DNA of 64,000 nucleotides, taken from positions 48,429,693 to 48,493,692 of the forward strand of contig NC_133103.1 of the NCBI RefSeq assembly GCF_022965805.1, read 5' to 3'. Shown one piece after another: positions 1 through 10,927 of this stretch (position 1 is its first letter; each line of letters starts with the position of its first letter). Origin of the DNA: Primulina eburnea. Its lineage: Eukaryota; Streptophyta; Magnoliopsida; Lamiales; Gesneriaceae. Under the pieces are notes generated by a model. It was not told the DNA's origin and did no database searches. It saw nothing but the letters and a program-made list of their open reading frames with translations. The position numbers and the translations under genes are program-made.

Positions 1-521
1 GAGTTTAGAGAGAGAAAGGTAGCCGTTGGAGCAGAGGGACAGGTTTGATTTGAATTTGGGGAAAACTGAATTTACATTTTTTTATTTTAATTTTAAATTT
101 GGACAGCTCATCGAAATGGATCTGGACTTGAGATTGGAATTGGGCTTCAAAAATTGGGCCTCAGATGAATCGACTCTCACTCGGGCCTCAATTTTGGACC
201 AGGCTCCATTAAACGAAACCCCAAAGCTAATTAATTGTGACCGTTGTATTCAAAATCTAAATAAATATTATTGATTTAATATAGACGACGATATTTTATA
301 GTTCATCTGACATGAAAATTCTAAATTTGAAATTAAATCTAAAGTCTGGTTCCATAATCAATTTTAATGAACTATTACGATATTAAATCCTAATAAACCG
401 GAAAATAATACTCGATATAACAAGGAAAATAGGTTCAAGAAATCATAAAAATGGCATGTAAATTTGCAAATAATTTCTCATGATTTCACAATCAAATTAA
501 TTAATAATTATATTATTGTTT

Positions 522-581
<60 letters not shown>

Positions 582-821
582 CAACAATATAATTCGGATA
601 TTATGGGAATATGTGCCATGGCTCGTAAAATTTATGAAGGATATGAACAATTTGATGTCATCCTTTTACGTAGTTTTCAATATTAAATTGGCTCAACTCT
701 AAGTTTTGGACCATCGATCTGTGGTTAGATAGATATGCTTCCCTAGTTAAATAACAATTTTTTTCCAGAATACAAGTTATATTTATTTATGCAAATCACA
801 TATATTTTTGTCCTACCCTCT
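1..821. repeat. Duplicated kinesin-12 upstream flank, left copy, part 1
   Basis: This segment matches 40257-41392 nearly base for base over long stretches, for example 'ggtagccgttggagcagag' at 16 and 40270. The right-hand partner is the DNA directly upstream of the kinesin-12 pseudogene start codon at 40223. The left copy lacks about 380 bp present on the right (40770-41150, including one MITE) and carries a (TA)n tract there instead. Homology breaks at about 821, where the LINE begins, and resumes at 14875. Inference: the window opens a few dozen bases upstream of another kinesin-12 copy lying off the left edge on the minus strand. No gene is called here; short open frames are chance. Confidence 0.85.
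524..580. repeat. (TA)n microsatellite
   Basis: An uninterrupted alternating TA tract of about 55 bases. It replaces roughly 380 bp found in the duplicate copy at 40770-41150, so it marks an indel between the two kinesin-12 flanks. Confidence 0.9.
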
Positions 822-940
822 TCTTTTTCTTTTTTTATTTAATGAAAATGAATTCCATTAAATAAGTAAAAAAAGTTTACAGTATAACTACACTGGACAT
901 CTCCAGGAATTCAACAACAAGCATAATGCATTAACTAATG

Positions 941-2635
941 TCATAAATCCGTACAATAAAGTGCATAACTAGCACCCGGAAAACAATGAAATATGCGTAT
1001 CATGATCTTCCTAATCGTCTGCCCCAAATCTGGTATCTCATTCTCAAAGAGTGCTCGGTTTCTTAAGCTCCATACTTGATACGCCGTAGCAGCAAATGCA
1101 GTGCATCTCATTCTGGCCAATATCGAATTGCCCCGATAGATCGTTCTATACGCCCGCAAGACTGCCGATGTTGATCCCATGATCTTCCCCATTCCCAACC
1201 ACTCACGGATGACGTTCCAATACCACTCGAAATAGGGCAGCCAACAAGTGCTGAACAGATTCATCTCCGAGATTACAAAGCGCACAACGTTTGTTAGTCA
1301 CATACGGTTGCCTATCCCGAGTAAGAAGTTTACCATATGCTATTAACCAACTATAAATCGATGTTTAAGGAATATACATGTATTCCTCAAGAGAGGTTTC
1401 AACGGCCATCTCCCTATTTTCCTCACAAAGAAATCATACGCTCTGTTTAATCCATGATGACAATCAAACGAGCTATGAAGGCGTGTAATCGCAACATCTA
1501 CCAAGCCACATTCAAGAACAATCTCATCACGAATACTGATAATCTGCTTAATCAACGATGATTCATCCTTTTTCCAAGTCCAATACCACACTCCCCCAGG
1601 TTCATTGTATACTTGATTAACCCAATGTATCCATAGACTATCATGTTTCTAGTGAATTTTTCATAGTTTTTGTGATCAAGGCTTTATTCCAGACCTTCAA
1701 GTTTTTCAACCCCATTCCCGCATCCTCTATTGGTTTACAAATCATATCCCAAACAATGGGTGGATGTTTTGTCGGCCATACAAACTTCCAACAGAGGGTT
1801 TGAATGGTATTAATTATGCAAATCGGTATTGGTATTCGGTACCTTGCACAACTGATATGATAAGTTCTAGCTTCCTTGCATATGATAGAGAATGTCTCGA
1901 CCAAGAGTTAATATTTGCAGCAATCGCATCAACAAGCAAGTGATAGTCTGAGGATCTGAGTTTCCTCACAGCCAATGGAACACCAAGGTATCGGAATGGA
2001 AGAGCCCCAGGTAAGAACCCAGTTAGTTCCAGTATCTCATGTCTGACATTATCAGCAATACTAGCAGTATAAATACTAGATTTCAAGAGGTTAATGTGCA
2101 TGCCCGCCATATCACCAAATTCATTCAGACAATTCATAACCAAGGATACACTTGATACATCCCCACATGAAAGAAGTAAGACATCATCTGCATAAGCAAG
2201 GTGAGTAATACGAAGCTTACCACACTTAGGATGGAAGCTATAGGCAATAGATCGAGACATTCACTTGAGAGAACGTGATAGGACTTCAAGACAAAGCGTA
2301 AAGAGAAATGGAGATAGCGGGTCACCTTGCCTTAGCTCTCGCTTCCCACTGAAATGCCCATGAAATTGGCCATTCAGTGATATAGAGTAAGACGTAGTCG
2401 AAACACATTCTATAATCCAATCAATAAATTTGCAAGGAAAATTCAAGAACGTGAGGACCTCCTTCAAATATCTCCAATCCACCGTGTCATAAGCTTTTTC
2501 CAAGTCCACTTTCAAAATGCATCGGGGGGAGGGTGGGGGAGCCACGTTTTCAAGCAATAACCCGTCGTAGCCTATTAACGAGGATCTTAGAAATCATTTT
2601 ATAGAATACCGTACAACAAGATATCGGTATGTAGT
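941..2635 (-). pseudogene. LINE ORF2, C-terminal part: reverse transcriptase core and zinc-knuckle tail
   Basis: In minus-strand order this shows the RT motif around 'PISCCTVFYKMISKIL' (2585-2635), 'KVDLEKAYDTVDW' with the first catalytic Asp (about 2470-2520), 'RQGDPLSPFLF' (about 2310-2345), and the catalytic box 'AYADDVLLL' (about 2170-2200). Then follow the 'FRYLGVPLA' thumb region (about 1980) and a zf-RVT-like 'CALCNLGDESVQHL' (about 1255-1290). The frame is broken several times: after the 2261-2557 block, near 1830, near 1640 and near 1340. About 60 residues between the 'ILVNR' motif and the 'KVDLEKAYDT' motif are missing. The family copies LINE RNA into genomic DNA by target-primed reverse transcription; this copy cannot. 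Confidence 0.9.
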
Positions 2636-5186
2636 TGTAACGCCACGAAAATCTAAAGGTTCACACGAACCACATGCATGCAATTATTAAATTCTTTGTG
2701 TATTTCAGTTAATTATTTTAATTACATTAATTAATTATGTTGTGCATATTGACATGTTTAAAATATATTTTTATACATGGTTGCATTAAAATGTATTTTT
2801 AAAGGTTATTCGAGTTGCGATCGAGGAACGAAGACCGAGAGATGAAAAATGTAAAATGTTTTAATTAAATAATTGCTTTTATTATTTTTGTAAAATAAGG
2901 GTGATGCTTTTTCTTATTTTTGAAAATAAAGGGTTTTTAGGTGATTTTATACGCCGGGACGTAATTTTTATCGGTGTTAGATTTTCAACAAAAATACGAA
3001 TGTGTTGGCAACCCGACTAATAAATTCACAAACTTTATTAAACAAAATTAATTAAACATTAATGGGCTAATTCCTAATTAATATGGTTAATGGGCCTAAG
3101 CTAGCAATTAGAGTTTAGTTATGATTTTATTATTATTTAAAGTACAAAAACCTACCCCTTAACCTTTTATTGTACACGCCCCACACCCCTACAAATATTA
3201 AAAACTCCTCCCTTGCAAAATACACGACACACGCCCAAAGGTTTTGAGGGAAAATCATCAAGGATTCTCAAGGAAATTCAAGCCAAGGTGTACGTCGCCG
3301 TTCTTCGCATCATCGATTCGTTTCCGTGCGCTTAAAATGCAAAGGCACGCCATATTCTTTTCTTCAACCATCTATCACACTATAGTATTTTATTTAATAA
3401 AAAAATTTTGCATGAAAAACAAGTGGCTTTTTATTTATTTTCGTTTTTACATGAACATGGGTTTTTAAAGCTTGGGTATTGTTTCAAAATCATGTTTGTA
3501 TGATGGAAAAGGGACTGCCATGAGTTAGGGGTTGAGCAAGCATGTTTTTACATGAGTTAGAGTCCTAAAAACACAGTGCACAAGGGTCTGGGCAAGGGCT
3601 GATGCAGCTTGGCGCTGTGGCTCGAAGGAACATTATGAAGCATGGACAACATGTTACGCGCGAGGCTGCTGCCACTGATTCAGTGGTTTGCTGCTCACGT
3701 CCTGGGGCCTGGGCTGGTCTGGGATGGGTCTGGGCATGTTATAGGGAAGGTTAGGGTCATGAGGGGTCAAGTGGTTAAGGGATGGAAGGGTCCTAGACTA
3801 GGTGGGAGTCCTATTGTTCAAGGGAACACATGCACACACACATGCAGAAACGTGGGTCAAGTTCCTGCAAGGTTTGAGCGAGCTAGGGGCTGGTTATTTG
3901 GGCTGGGATTGGTCATTAGGGTCCCTAGGTTGGTTGGCTAGGTTTTGGCTCAAGGTGGCTCGGGCGTGGCTCGAATAAATTGGGAGATGGTTCGGTGGGT
4001 TCGTTAGTATGTCAAAACCGAGATTTAAGAACTAAAAATGGGACCATGGGTCCACGGGGGTGGTTCATGATTCTGAAGGGTATAATAAATAATAAAAATG
4101 TTATGTTTAAAATTTGGGATCAAAATAACGAGTTTTGGATTTATCCGGGATTTTATCGCCACACGAAACGATAATTAGAGAATTAATTGAAAAAAAAACA
4201 TAGTTTTATACTTTATAAAATTATGTAAAATTATATTTAAGCTCAAATAATTATTAAAAGTCTAAGTTTTTAATTTGGGAATTTTATATTAAGATTTGGT
4301 TTAATTCGAGATTGAAATGCATTAATATTTTATATTTAAAGATTTATTTAAAAGTCCTCGATTTAAGCTAAATAAATACACGATAAAATTCATGTAAGCT
4401 TAAATAATTATTTGGGACATGTTAGAGTCAATGAAATTAAGAAAAAGACAAAACCGTGAAATTTTACGTCTAGGGGCAAAACGGTCATTTTACACATAGA
4501 AATTAGTAAATATCATGGCAGTGTCCTGAATGCTGTTTTATGTGCTAATATGATTATTTTCAATGGCTATGGATATTTATGGAATTTTATATGTTAAAAT
4601 GATTATTTAAATGTTTATGGAATTTTATATGTTTAGGAATTTTTATGTCAAAATGTTTATTTAAATGTTTATGATTTAATATGTCAAAATGTTATTTTAA
4701 ACGTTTATGATGCTAAAATGTTATTTTAAATGTTTAATTGATTTTTAATATGCTAAAATGTTTATTTTAAACGATTATGGGTTTTTATGATAAAACGATA
4801 ACGTTAAAACTTGTTTTTAAAAGGAAAATGATATTAAATGCATGATTTTATAAAGTGATGAGACTATAAAACGTTGAACGAAGTGAAGTAATTGTGACCA
4901 ATATGATATGTGGGAGATATCGTGAGGGTTGTGGTCCCAGTAGGAGCCCGACGATCGTATTTCTATTGATACGTATATGATGTTATGATGATATGAATGA
5001 GATGTCGTGAAGGGAGAAGGTCCCAGAGGGAGCCCATTTACGGGAGAAGGCCCCAGAGGAAACCTATTTATGGGAAAAGGCCCCAGAGAGAGCCCGTCTA
5101 TGGGAGAAGGCCCCTGAGAGAGCCCCGACGATCACATTTCCATATGAAAATATGATAGGCCGACGATCACATTTCAGGTTCTCACA
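2636..5186 (-). repeat. 3' LTR of the Tekay-like element (long type)
   Basis: In sense orientation it starts TGTGAGAACCTGAAAT right after the purine tract at 5187-5199 and ends ...GTGGCGTTACA at 2636. Length is 2551 bp. The interior is unrelated by eye to the 5' LTR at 10928-12084. It contains four 30-bp tandem repeats at 5012-5131. The plus-strand open frames at 3642-3941 and elsewhere are chance. Confidence 0.8.
5012..5131. repeat. Four 30-bp tandem repeats in the LTR
   Basis: Units begin at 5012, 5042, 5072 and 5102, each starting GGGAGAAGG or GGGAAAAGG and containing 'ccccagag'. They are followed by the word 'cgacgatcacatttc' at about 5126 and again at 5161, the second being just inside the LTR terminus. 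Confidence 0.9.
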
Positions 5187-5199
5187 TCCCTCCCTCCTT
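5187..5199 (-). other. Polypurine tract of the Tekay-like element
   Basis: On the minus strand the purine run AAGGAGGGAGGGA abuts the LTR start TGTGAGAACC, the position expected for the primer of plus-strand DNA synthesis. Confidence 0.8.
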
Positions 5200-5226
5200 A
5201 TGAGAAGTTTCGTCCTCGAAACTTGG

Positions 5227-6562
5227 CTATGCACAATTTTCAAAGAGATAAGGGTATTGCTCTCGCATATTTTCTTCCAACTCCCAAGTAGCTTCTCTTT
5301 CGGTATTGTTGGACCATTGTACTTTGACATATGGAATAGTTCGTCGTCTCAGTACTTGGTCTTTGAAATCCACAATTCGAATCGGAATTTCTTCATACTT
5401 CAGCTCTTCATTTAGATTGCTCTCAACCAGAAGTGGTCCAGCTTCCAGAATGTGACTTGGATTATAAATATATCTCCTTAGCTGCGAGACGTGGAATACA
5501 TTATGAATTCTTGACATGTCGGGTGGGAGTGCTAATCTATAAGCAAGTGTTCCTACTTTCTCAAGAATTTCAAATGGTCCGACATATCGGGGATTCAGTT
5601 TCCCAGATTTATTGAATCGGACTACACCCTTCATGGGCGACACTTTCACATATGCCTTCTCTCCAACTTCAAATTCCAAAGGCCTTCTTTTTAAGTCAGC
5701 CCAAATTTTCTGTCGATCTTTTGCAGCTTTTAATCTTTCTTTGATCAAAGCAACTTTATCCACTGTTTCTTGGATTAGTTCGGGTCCAACGATGGCTTTT
5801 TCCCCTACTTCATCCCAATACAGTGGTGATCGACATTTTCGTCCATACAGAGCTTCGTATGGTGCCATTCCAATACTACTGTGGTAACTATTATTGTATG
5901 CGAACTCGATTAAGGGCAGATGTTCGCTCCAATTACCACTGAAGTCTAGGGCACAAGCTCTCAGCATATCCTCAAGAGTTTGAATAGTTCTCAATGTTTG
6001 ACCATCGGTCTGAGGATGGTAGGCCGTACTAAGAGTAACCTTTGTCCCCATAGCTTGTTGAAAGCTCTTCCAAAAACGAGACGTAAATCTAGGATCTCTG
6101 TCGGATAGTATGCTGGCTGGAACTCCATGCAATCGCACGATCTCATTCATGTACACGGTTGCTAGCTTGTCCAAATTATAATTCATGCGGACAGGTAAGA
6201 AATGCGCAGATTTTGTGAGTCTATCTACGATTACCCAGATGCCATCATGACTGTCTAGACTTTGGTAACCCGACAACAAAGTCCATGGAGATATGTTCTC
6301 ATTTCCATTCTGGAATTTCTAAATGTTGCAAGAGCCCTCCAGGTCTTTGGTGCTCTGTCTTGACTTGCTGGCACACGTGACACTTGGAAACATACATTGC
6401 CACGTCTTTCTTCATTCCACTCCACCAAAAGTTTTTCTTCAAATCTTTATACATTTTGGTACTGCCAGGATGAACTGAAAATTTTGACTGATGTGCTTCA
6501 AACATTACTTCTTGTCGAAGGTTATCGATGTCTGGTACACACAATCGTCCTTTCACCCACAA
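5227..6562 (-). pseudogene. Tekay-like integrase with chromodomain, inactivated
   Basis: Zinc-binding HHCC region at about 6380-6510 ('HQSKFSVHPGSTKMY', 'CHVCQQVK'). The catalytic core follows, with the first Asp in 'SMDF' (about 6275) and the second in 'LSDRDPRF' (about 6100). The residue 36 positions later, where the D,D-35-E glutamate belongs, is leucine ('DGQTLRTI', about 5995). The C-terminus has a chromodomain-like segment ('YVKVQWSN', 'REATWELEE', about 5260-5330), the hallmark of chromoviruses. Breaks: an in-frame TGA in a Trp position at about 6297 and a 1-nt frameshift at about 6265. Known role of the family: insertion of element DNA, with the chromodomain guiding it to certain chromatin. 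This copy cannot work. Confidence 0.9.
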
Positions 6563-6601
6563 TATTCCTTTGTTATCGATCTCAAAATCTGGTGATTTCT
6601 C

Positions 6602-8421
6602 TTATTTAACTTGCTCTTTTAGTTTCACCAAAGCGGGATCTCTATCTCGACTTATCTTGATTGTCTCTCGAAGACATGGTTGTGCTGAAAGTGATGTCAG
6701 GATTACCTTACTCATATTCTTTCGACTTAAAGCATCTGCTACCGTGTTGGCTTTGCCTGGATGGTAGCTTATCGTCAAGTCGTAATCCTTTATGAGTTCA
6801 ATCCACCGTCTTTGTCTCATATTTAGTTCTTTTTGAGTGAACAAATATTTGAGACTTTGGTGATCGGTGAAAATCTCACACTTGGCTCCATAAAGATAAT
6901 GTCTCCAGATCTTTAGTGCGAATACCACTGCAGCTAGTTCGAGGTCATGTGTTGGGTAATTTTGTTCATACGGCTTCAACTGCCTTGATGCATATGCAAT
7001 CACCCTTCCCTCTTGCATCAGTACACATCCTAAACCTTCTTTGGATGCATCACTGTAGACGGTGTAGTCCTTACCTTCCATAGGTAATACTAGCACTGGT
7101 GTGGACGTAAGCTTCTTCTTCAAAGTCTCGAAGCTTTGCTCACATTTTTCACTCCATTGAAACTTAGAGTTCTTCTGTGTGAGCTTGGTGAGGGGTATGG
7201 CTATTGAAGAGAATCCTTCAACAAATTTTCGATAATAGCCTGCTAATCCCAAGAAGCTTCGTATCTCTGTCACATTATTTTGTCTAGGCCAATCCGAGAT
7301 TGCCTCTACTTTCTTAGGGTCCACAGATACTCCTGCTGCTGATATTATGTGTCCCAAGAATGCGACGCTCTCTAGCCAGAATTCGCATTTCTTGAATTTT
7401 GTGTATAGTTCCTTTTCTCTCAGCTTCTGTAGGATGAGACGAAGATGTTCTTTGTGGTCTTCTTCACTTGACGAATATACTAGAATGTCGTCGATGAATA
7501 CCACAACAAACTTGTCTAGAAATGGCTTGAATACTCTGTTCATGAGATCCATGAATACTGCAGGAGCGTTTGTTAACCCGAACGGCATTACTGTGAACTC
7601 ATAGTGTCCATACCTTGTTCTGAAGGCTGTCTTCGAAATATCTTCGGTCTTGACCTTGAGCTGGTGGTAGCTTGACCTTAAGTCGAGCTTGGAAAAGACC
7701 GAAGCAACCTTGAGTTGGTCAAACAAGTCATATATTCTTGGAAGTGGATACTTGTTTTTGATTGTGATCTTATTCAGCTCTCTGTAATCGATACACATCC
7801 TCATGCTTCCGTCCTTCTTCTTTACAAATAGGACAGGAGCTCCCCACGGAGATGCGTTTGATCGGATTTGCTTCTTGTCCAACAACTCTTGAAGTTGCTC
7901 TTTGAGTTCTTTTAACTCTGCTGGAGCCATTCGGTATGGTGCTTTTGAGATTGGTGCGGCATTGGGCACTAAATTAATCTCAAATTCCACCTCGCGGTCA
8001 GGAAGTTCGCCAGGGAGTTCATCAGGAAAGACATCCGGAAACTCTTGTACTACTGGAATCTCTTCTAGTGTCGGTGTGGTTCCTTTCTTTACTTCGCTTA
8101 GCATAGCTAGGTAACTTTTTCTCCACTTTTCATGGCTTTCCAAGTTCGAGAAGTAGAAAGAAGAGTCTTTCGTTCTTTGGTTTTGCCATGAAATAAAAGT
8201 TTCTCTTGGTGTGGAGTTTGGATGGTTACTGTCTTTCCATGACAGTCTACTAAAGCATGATTCTTGGTTAACCAATTCATTCCAAGGATTACGTCGAATT
8301 CCACCATGTTTAGTTGAATCAGGTTTGCCTTGAAATTCTGATTTTCTATGAGAATACCAATATTCCAATATAGAGTGCGAGTTTCTAAAATTCGATTAGC
8401 AGGAGTTGCTACTCTATATGG
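6602..8421 (-). pseudogene. Tekay-like reverse transcriptase / RNase H
   Basis: A long frame (6602-8368) holds the RT core: '[12 protein letters not shown]', '[12 protein letters not shown]', '[12 protein letters not shown]', and the catalytic box '[10 protein letters not shown]', which is intact. RNase H follows ('[10 protein letters not shown]' first Asp, 'DHQSLKYL', 'NTVADALSR'). Its N-terminal 90 residues are a frameshifted reading of the protease-RT linker; the true frame there is 8107-8307 ('DVILGMNWL'), which reads on from the protease after one in-frame stop at about 8425. The frameshift lies between about 8110 and 8200. Role: copying of element RNA to DNA in virus-like particles. Confidence 0.9.
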
Positions 8422-9495
8422 TTATTCTAAGTTATCAGGCTTAGCTCCTAACTTCTTGGAAAATCTCTTAGACATGAATGAATGCATAGCACCACAATCA
8501 AATAACACATAAGCAGGTATATTATTGATTAGAATGGTACCAGCTACGACATCATTCGAGTTGTCAGCCTCATTTTGGGTGATAGCATAAACTCGAGCAT
8601 TTGGCTTGTTCTCTTTAGGCTTGTTTGGAGTTGTTCCTCCTGCTGGTCCGTTCCTTGGATCTGGAAGAGGACATTGAGCAATGCGGTGGTCCATCTTTCC
8701 ACAACGGAAACAAGCTCCAGAATTCCTACAACATTCACCAGTGTGTGTGAATCCGCAAGTTTGGCACTTGACTCCTTCTTTGTTTGATTGAGAAGAAGTG
8801 GTTCCTTTGGATGGAGCACTGGTAAATTGGTTGTTTAAAAACCTAGGCCTCTTGAATCGCTGGCCCGATTGGTACTGGCTTGGCTGACGACGCTTGAGTT
8901 TGTTCTCGCCTTCACGTCTCTTGATGTCATTCTCAGCCCTGATGGCAGCTCCCATCAATTCATCAAAACTATTGGCTCGATAACGGCAAGGGCAGATTGA
9001 ATACGGCTGTTCAATCCCTTCTTGAAGCGATGTCTCCCATGATGGTTGGGGAGTAAGTTCCCAATGAGTGGAACTTGGATGAATACTCCACCACTGTCAT
9101 GTTTGGTCTTGAACCAAGCTTTCAAATTCTGACAGCTTCTGCACTCGAACTGCTGTTGGAAAGTACTGCCTCAGAAATGCCTCTCGGAACCTTTGCCAGG
9201 TGATAGGTCCCACCTCTAACATAGCTGGTGAGACTCCTTCCCACCATTTGGCAGCTTTATCCACAAGAAAAGGTGTAATCACATCTACTCGGATCCTTTG
9301 TGGAACCTCAAGTAGTCGAAGATGATTTTCCACCTCTTTCATCCAATTATGTCCGACCTCTGGATCGGTGCTTCCATCGAAGTTAGGGACTCTTGCTCTA
9401 CGGAGAGCCTCATAGTGCTGCAGCTGTTGCGCATCCTCATCATTGCGGTTATTGTAACGAGGGTTGCGATTGTTCCTTACTGGTCTTCCGTCCAT
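8422..9495 (-). pseudogene. Tekay-like gag and protease N-part
   Basis: The gag start is at 9495 ('MDGRPVRNNRNPRY'). The retrotransposon gag domain spans about 9100-9400 ('FDGSTDPEVGHNWM', 'KWWEGVSPAM', 'FLRQYFP'). A frame break at about 9095-8960 separates it from the nucleocapsid part (8422-8958), which has two cysteine knuckles: 'CQTCGFTHTGEC', and 'CFRCGKMDHRIAQC' with Asp in the usual Gly position. The protease begins 'ILINNIPAYVLFDCG'. The active-site triplet reads D-C-G instead of the usual D-S/T-G, so the protease would probably be impaired even without the downstream stop. Confidence 0.88.
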
Positions 9496-9714
9496 TGCCT
9501 ACAATATGAAAATTCTAAGGTTGATGGCAGAATAATGAATAAACGAAAGAAACACAATGTTTAAGTAGTTGCTCGAGAATTAAATATGAAACCAATTGAT
9601 AGAAAGAAATTTTATTTATTTCCCAAGAAATTACAATTACAACGAAACATCGAAATTGCTAACAAGAAGGTAAATGGAACAAGTGTTATTACAAAGAAAA
9701 TCACTACTGAGGCT

Positions 9715-10218
9715 CTAATCTAACACTTCTCCTAATCCTAAATCCATAGGATCCGCTTCAATTTCTTCTTCGGGATCTTCTTCAGGTTCCTCTTCATGGT
9801 TGGCTATCACCGTTTCCAGATGTTCAATATGACCATGCAGAACTGCATTCTGGTCACTAAGAACTTCCACAGTATCCTGCAGCTCTTGAATTTGAGCATC
9901 AGTCTGTGCACTGTACTGATTATGTTGGTGCACTAGCTGGTGATTTTGATCCTTAAGAACTTGGATCTTCTCAACCAAGGTGTCATGTAACTCAATGAAT
10001 TCGGCAACCGTCTCTTGAGAGGTCTCAAACTCTTCTTGAGTCTTCCTATTTCTCTCTTCTGCTTCATGAAGATAGTGAGCATATCTGTGAACATCACCCT
10101 CCAAGTGTTCTGCTCGACGCTCTAACTCGTCTTTGTCCAGCTTTAGGCAGTAGTTATGCCCCTTTAGTTTCTCTAGCTTCCTCTCTAAGTTCTTAATGTA
10201 GCTACTTTGGTCAGCCAT
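9715..10218 (-). CDS. Extra coiled-coil ORF upstream of gag in the Tekay-like element
   Basis: An uninterrupted 167-codon frame from ATG at 10218, 690 bp downstream (in sense) of the PBS and 220 bp before the gag start. The product is almost wholly heptad-like coiled coil ('NLERKLEKLKGHNY', 'DELERRAEHLEGDV', 'QIQELQDTVEVLSDQN') with an acidic tail ('EEEPEEDPEEEIEADP'). It has no signal peptide, membrane segment or cysteine knuckle. It is the only frame of this element with no stop or frameshift. I do not recognise it as a standard gypsy protein; it may be an accessory product or a captured host fragment. Function unknown. Confidence 0.65.
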   Translation of the reverse strand: MADQSSYIKNLERKLEKLKGHNYCLKLDKDELERRAEHLEGDVHRYAHYLHEAEERNRKTQEEFETSQETVAEFIELHDTLVEKIQVLKDQNHQLVHQHNQYSAQTDAQIQELQDTVEVLSDQNAVLHGHIEHLETVIANHEEEPEEDPEEEIEADPMDLGLGEVLD

Positions 10219-10909
10219 ATCCTACATCCAAAACATGAGAGTGAAGTTTCAGAAGCGATCTCAAGAATACAGGTCAAGTTATAGACAATCACTGGAATGA
10301 AAAAAATCAGTACTGCCTATACAGTTAATAGAAGAAATAGCTCAAAATTTTTCGGTCTCAGAATTGTGTGAAAAATTTCTATCGTTCTAGGTTAGGTTCT
10401 CCTCGTCGAGAGATTTCCAACACCTACTTTATATAGTAAAAATTTCTCTTGGATCAAAAGTTATGGTCGTTTGAAGTTTGCGCGAAAAACACCTCAACTT
10501 CCATGCCATTCTGCGAAGTCTACTGCATGCGCCTACTGGAATTCACTTGCTACTGCAATTCTGATGCTACTGCAAGCAGTCTGCTGCTTTTCCAGCATTG
10601 TCTGCTGCTTTCCAGCACTATTAGAAACAGTCTGCTGCATTCCGAGTCTACTGACCTAGTCTTCTGCATTCAGATCTACTGGTTTCCTTCTGCTGGTTCT
10701 GGTTTCAGACTACTGGTCTTATCCTACTGTTTTTCGTCTACTGGTATTGGCATACTGAATTTTTATTTTTTTTTAAACTCGTTTCAGTAGTCTATTACAG
10801 TAGCTTATTTTCAGTGGTCCATTTCAGTAACCTTCAGAACTTATTCTCAGAAGTCTATAAGAACTTATTATTTCTAGTTCCTCCTCCCCAGATTATGAAA
10901 CCTGGTTTC
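10219..10909 (-). other. 5' leader of the Tekay-like element
   Basis: Untranslated stretch between PBS and the coiled-coil ORF. It is rich in CTG/CAG-type words on the plus strand (10500-10700, for example 'tctgctgc' and 'ccagca' repeats). Open frames here are chance products of this composition. Confidence 0.5.
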
Positions 10910-10921
10910 GCTCTGATACCA
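10910..10921 (-). other. Primer-binding site (tRNA-Met type)
   Basis: Minus strand reads TGGTATCAGAGC, the standard complement of the 3' end of plant initiator tRNA-Met. It lies six bases after the 5' LTR end ...GCATGACA. Confidence 0.9.
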
Positions 10922-10927
10922 CTTCAA

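Noticed and set aside
3642..3941. 99-codon GC-richer plus-strand frame inside the long LTR
   Set aside because: Lies wholly in the LTR on the antisense strand, with no family motif and low-complexity Gly/Val/Arg composition.
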